A stretch of DNA of 34,700 nucleotides. It comes from Chloroflexota bacterium. Lineage in GTDB: Bacteria; Chloroflexota; Anaerolineae; Aggregatilineales; Phototrophicaceae. Position numbers and translations under genes: made by a program. The notes beneath the pieces are model-generated. The model made no database searches and was not told the origin of the DNA. It saw only the letters and a list, made by a program, of their open reading frames with translations. This document shows, in pieces, positions 31,767-34,700 of the stretch; the first letter of the stretch is position 1; each line of letters begins with the position of its first letter. The DNA is taken from contig VXNO01000004.1 in assembly GCA_009840575.1 (NCBI GenBank), positions 1-34,700 of the forward strand, written 5' to 3'.

Positions 31767-34700
31767 CTAATCACTTTGCGGGTTTGCCCCGTCCGCCAGC
31801 TCGCTCAAGCTCAGCATAGCCGCCAGTTGAAACATAAAAATAAAAGCCAGGTCGACGACAAAATAGCTGTTGTCGATCAGCCCATGCGCCAGCAAGCCCG
31901 CCATGCTGCCCATCAAGCCCGCCGTCATGGCAAATAGCTGCGCATCCCGCCCCCGTGCCGCCCGCAGCGCCCGCCAGCCCAGACGCCAGAATACCGCTTG
32001 TATGGCGAATAATGCCAGCAGACCCAGCAGGCTCAAGCGTGTCCAAAAGTCCAGCGCGAAATTGTGCGGATGCGACAAATCGCTGTCGTGCACGGCATCC
32101 GGGCGCAGGTATTCGCCACCATAAAGATACAGGAATTGGTCTAAGCCGATGCCGGTCAAAGGATAATCGCGGATCATCGCAATCGCGCTCTCCCACAGGC
32201 GCAGGCGCACAAAGGTCGTGCCGCTGCCGATATCGAGCAGGCTCGCGAAACGCGCCGAAATCCGCGTCAGCAAGCCGAAGCCTGCTGCGCCCGCCAGTCC
32301 CGCCCCCAGCAAGGGCAGCCGCGCTCGTCGCTCATAACAAGCCAGACAGACCACTGCGCAGCCAGCCGGCACGCCCAGCAAAATCGCGCCCACACTCTGC
32401 GTCAGCGCCAGGGTTGGCAGCATAATCAGCAAGCTGATGCCCGCCCATAGCCGCAGCCGAGACGCCAAGGGCACCAGTAACAGCGCCAGCGCGATGGGTA
32501 TCGCCCGCCCGAATAACAAGCCGATGTTGTTAGGCGACCCATAGACACTCTGCAAGCGCGTCGCCCCCGCCTCAGCAACGATGACCATATCGCCCAGGAA
32601 ATATAGAAACAAGCCAATAAGCGAAACAAGTACCGCCGCAGCGAGCAAAGCCAGAAAATAGCGCATCAACATGGAGCGATCGGGGCGCGTGCCGCGCAGC
32701 AGCAGGTAAAACAGCGCTGGCTCAATCAGCAGTGTGCGCAGCTCGGTGGTCGCGCTGGCAACATTGCGCGTCCATAGCAGCGAGGCGACTCCCAGCCCGA
32801 CCAAACACAAAACCAGCGCGTCCAGCCAGTGCACATGCCGCAAGCTCGCCTGTGAAAATAGTGGAAAAGCCGCAGCGCGCATTTGCAAGCGCTCCCCCAG
32901 CGCGACTAGCCCGCGCAGCAAGCCCGCCGCTGCCATGAGCAAAATCATCACTTCGACCATGGGGAAGGCGTAGTTGTGCAACTCGACCGGATACAAAAAG
33001 AATGGCGCCCAAAGCAGCGTCAAAATCAGCCCGCTCTCCAGCCGCTGGAAGACCAAGCCGAAGAGCGCCAGCCCAAGAAGCAGTGAAAGCAGCAAGCTGG
33101 GCGAGAAATACAGCAAGCCGCCGGTCAACAGCGCCAGCAGCAAGTTGACCTCATCGCGCATAAACAGCGCTGGCTTGGGCATGCCCCAAGTTAGCAGCAT
33201 AGCCAGCATCATGGCTAGTGAGGTTGCGCCAGCCAGCAGTAAGTGTATGCCTGCGCTTAGTCCGCTGGTGATAGACGCAATGCGCGGCAGCCAATCCGCC
33301 CATGGCGCTCGCATCAGCGAGGTCAAGAGCGCCGCCAGCGAGAGCAGGCATGTCACAATGCCCAGCGCGATCTGCCGATTATACGGTGCAGCCAGGTTGC
33401 CGGAGCTGACGGCGTAGCCAGCGATCGCCCAGCGGTCCCAGCCTTGGTCGGCGACCGCGGTTAAGCGGTGCTCGCCCAGCGACAGCCCGCGCGCGACTGG
33501 CGCAACCGTTTGCTGTGGCTGCTGGTTGTTGCTGCGCAGGAAGATATAGGCATTGCCATCGGCATCGTGTTGGGCGGCATTGGCTGGCTCGCCATCGACC
33601 TGCGGATACAGAAAAGCCACATAGTCATCTTCGTTGACCAGCATGGCGACATCGCTGCCAAAGAAATCAAAGGACAGGTGACTGTCGCTGGTATTAAGCC
33701 AGCCTATGTCCGCGCCGCGTTCGCTGAATTGCCAGATGCCGCTGTAGCCCGCGTAGGGATTGCGCGCATGATAAAGCCCGTCTTGGGCATGGGTTTCTGC
33801 CTGGATGGCTGGCAGCGCATCCAGAAGCGGGCTTGCCGAGCCATCGGGCTGTACGAGCGCGAATCCCCATTGGGCGCTGGTGGGCGGGGCGGCTGGCTGC
33901 CAATGCTGCAAGAACATCGCGCCCAGCCAAGCCCATTCGCGGCGCGCCCGTTGGATAGCTTGCCGAGTGTAGGCGATTTGTTGTTCTTGGCTGACATCCT
34001 CCCAGATGGATTCATCGCCTTGCCAGCCGGGCGGCAGCGCATTCCAGCCGAAGTTGCTCGCCCATAGAGGTTTTTTCCCATCGCCATTCGCCAGCATGAT
34101 TTCGCGCAGGGCGATCAAGCGCGAAAAATTGAGCAGGCTTTCATCGACGCGCCGGTCCAGCGGCGAATGTTCAAAGCCATACGGTTTGCCCGCGACTATA
34201 TCCATCAGGTCGCGTGCGCCGTGATCGTATAGCGCCTGCAAGTAGCGGATATCGCTGATATTTTGCCCGCTAGTTTCGGTGGTGGGTGCCAGGGCGGCGG
34301 CAATGATGGTAGCGGTGGAGTCGTTGCGCAGGATGGCTTGGCGCGCAGTTTCCAGCAGGGCGATATATTCGGCAGGCCGCGGGTCGAGACTGCCCCAGGC
34401 ATCATCCAGGTTCGGTTCATCCCAAACCTGATAATAATCAATCTCCCCGCTATATCGCGCCGCGAATTGGCTGACGAATTGCGCGAAGCTGTCCAGGTCG
34501 GCGGGCGGGGCAGTCGCGGTGAGCGCGCGGGTCGGATGTTGATTGCGCGCCCAAGCCGGGCTATTCATCAACACGACCACCAATTCCAGCTCGGGGAAAG
34601 CCCGCAGTTGCTCGACGAGCGCATCCCAGCCTGACCAGTCGAACTCGCCGGGCTGCGGCTCTAGCTCATCCCAGCGCGCGAATTGCCGCAGCCAGCGAAA
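31767..34700 (-). CDS. Glycoside-hydrolase-like domain fused to an O-antigen-ligase-like membrane domain (partial, N-terminus beyond the right edge)
   Basis: The frame is open to the window edge, giving 977 residues in view (numbered from the edge). Residues 1-300 look like a clan-A TIM barrel (GH39/GH5-like): FRWLRQFARWDELEPQPGEF, then YYQVWDEPNLDDAWG with the acid/base Glu (E95), and a later strand WASNFGWNALPPGW where the family normally has ...TEFGW; the nucleophile Glu is Asn (N216, codon 34055-34053). Residues about 310-450 are beta-rich (SFDFFGSDVAMLVNEDDYVAFLYPQVDG; GWDRWAIAGYAV). From about 450 on there are 14 or so membrane segments, ending in MIRDYPLTGIGLDQFLYLYGG and HPHNFALDFWTRLSLLGLLALFA, the O-antigen ligase signature. 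It lies 157 bases upstream of the epimerase operon. Function as ligase, polymerase or glycan-binding protein is inference. Confidence 0.85.
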   Translation of the reverse strand, partial: FRWLRQFARWDELEPQPGEFDWSGWDALVEQLRAFPELELVVVLMNSPAWARNQHPTRALTATAPPADLDSFAQFVSQFAARYSGEIDYYQVWDEPNLDDAWGSLDPRPAEYIALLETARQAILRNDSTATIIAAALAPTTETSGQNISDIRYLQALYDHGARDLMDIVAGKPYGFEHSPLDRRVDESLLNFSRLIALREIMLANGDGKKPLWASNFGWNALPPGWQGDESIWEDVSQEQQIAYTRQAIQRARREWAWLGAMFLQHWQPAAPPTSAQWGFALVQPDGSASPLLDALPAIQAETHAQDGLYHARNPYAGYSGIWQFSERGADIGWLNTSDSHLSFDFFGSDVAMLVNEDDYVAFLYPQVDGEPANAAQHDADGNAYIFLRSNNQQPQQTVAPVARGLSLGEHRLTAVADQGWDRWAIAGYAVSSGNLAAPYNRQIALGIVTCLLSLAALLTSLMRAPWADWLPRIASITSGLSAGIHLLLAGATSLAMMLAMLLTWGMPKPALFMRDEVNLLLALLTGGLLYFSPSLLLSLLLGLALFGLVFQRLESGLILTLLWAPFFLYPVELHNYAFPMVEVMILLMAAAGLLRGLVALGERLQMRAAAFPLFSQASLRHVHWLDALVLCLVGLGVASLLWTRNVASATTELRTLLIEPALFYLLLRGTRPDRSMLMRYFLALLAAAVLVSLIGLFLYFLGDMVIVAEAGATRLQSVYGSPNNIGLLFGRAIPIALALLLVPLASRLRLWAGISLLIMLPTLALTQSVGAILLGVPAGCAVVCLACYERRARLPLLGAGLAGAAGFGLLTRISARFASLLDIGSGTTFVRLRLWESAIAMIRDYPLTGIGLDQFLYLYGGEYLRPDAVHDSDLSHPHNFALDFWTRLSLLGLLALFAIQAVFWRLGWRALRAARGRDAQLFAMTAGLMGSMAGLLAHGLIDNSYFVVDLAFIFMFQLAAMLSLSELADGANPQSD

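Noticed and set aside
1-34700. tRNA, rRNA, CRISPR array or riboswitch
   Set aside because: No cloverleaf, regular spaced repeat, rRNA or known riboswitch core was recognised by eye; short or unusual RNAs could be missed without a covariance search.

Overview
The window (about 60% G+C, 34.7 kb) reads as chromosomal DNA of a bacterium, most probably a member of the Chloroflexota. This lineage call is inference. It rests on the mix of genes (type 2 isopentenyl-diphosphate isomerase, polyphosphate-type glucokinase, archaeal-type aspartate-semialdehyde dehydrogenase, a TIGR01906/DUF1461 membrane protein, spermidine-synthase-like membrane fusion, MoxR/DUF58 pair) and on protein style, not on a database search. 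No rRNA, tRNA, CRISPR array, prophage or complete insertion sequence was seen. Genes are tightly packed, with many 4-nt start/stop overlaps and several convergent pairs whose ends touch or overlap.

Layout. 1-7.6 kb: leftward ruvB-queA (Holliday junction motor and queuosine synthesis; queA runs off the left edge), rightward upp plus a WecA/TagO-like glycan lipid-carrier transferase, then a leftward glycolytic operon gap-pgk-tpiA that continues into a degenerate M50-peptidase-like membrane protein. 7.7-14.2 kb: a leftward spermidine-synthase-like membrane protein with a DUF1461 protein, a rightward GNAT protein, and a leftward moxR-DUF58-solA-like set. 14.3-19 kb: rightward Roadblock/LC7 protein and pyrG, a leftward Hsp20, then rightward pheA and asd. 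18.9-21.7 kb: an L,D-transpeptidase, a decayed TnpB (IS605/IS1341-type) remnant, a polyphosphate glucokinase and a flavin-reductase-domain protein. 21.7-26.7 kb: an unknown 113-aa protein, a PP2C phosphatase-response regulator operon without a histidine kinase, hemW, fni and acpP.

26.7-34.7 kb is a leftward cell-surface polysaccharide cluster. In transcription order it holds a very large protein joining a glycoside-hydrolase-like domain, a beta-rich domain and an O-antigen-ligase-like membrane domain (N-terminus outside the window), a UDP-glucuronate-decarboxylase-like epimerase, a second stand-alone O-antigen ligase/polymerase, a GtrA-like flippase, a GT4 glycosyltransferase and a small membrane protein. 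With the WecA-like transferase at 2.5 kb these could make, export and attach or polymerise a glycan.

The most unusual signals are: (1) the hydrolase-ligase fusion, in which the expected catalytic nucleophile Glu appears to be Asn; (2) a family of short palindromic G/C-rich repeats, two copies inverted at 26.8 kb and one in frame inside a GNAT gene; (3) a TnpB tail broken by a single-base deletion and overlapped by the glucokinase promoter; (4) a 62-nt antisense coding overlap between hemW and fni; and (5) an M50-like protein that has lost the second His of HExxH.
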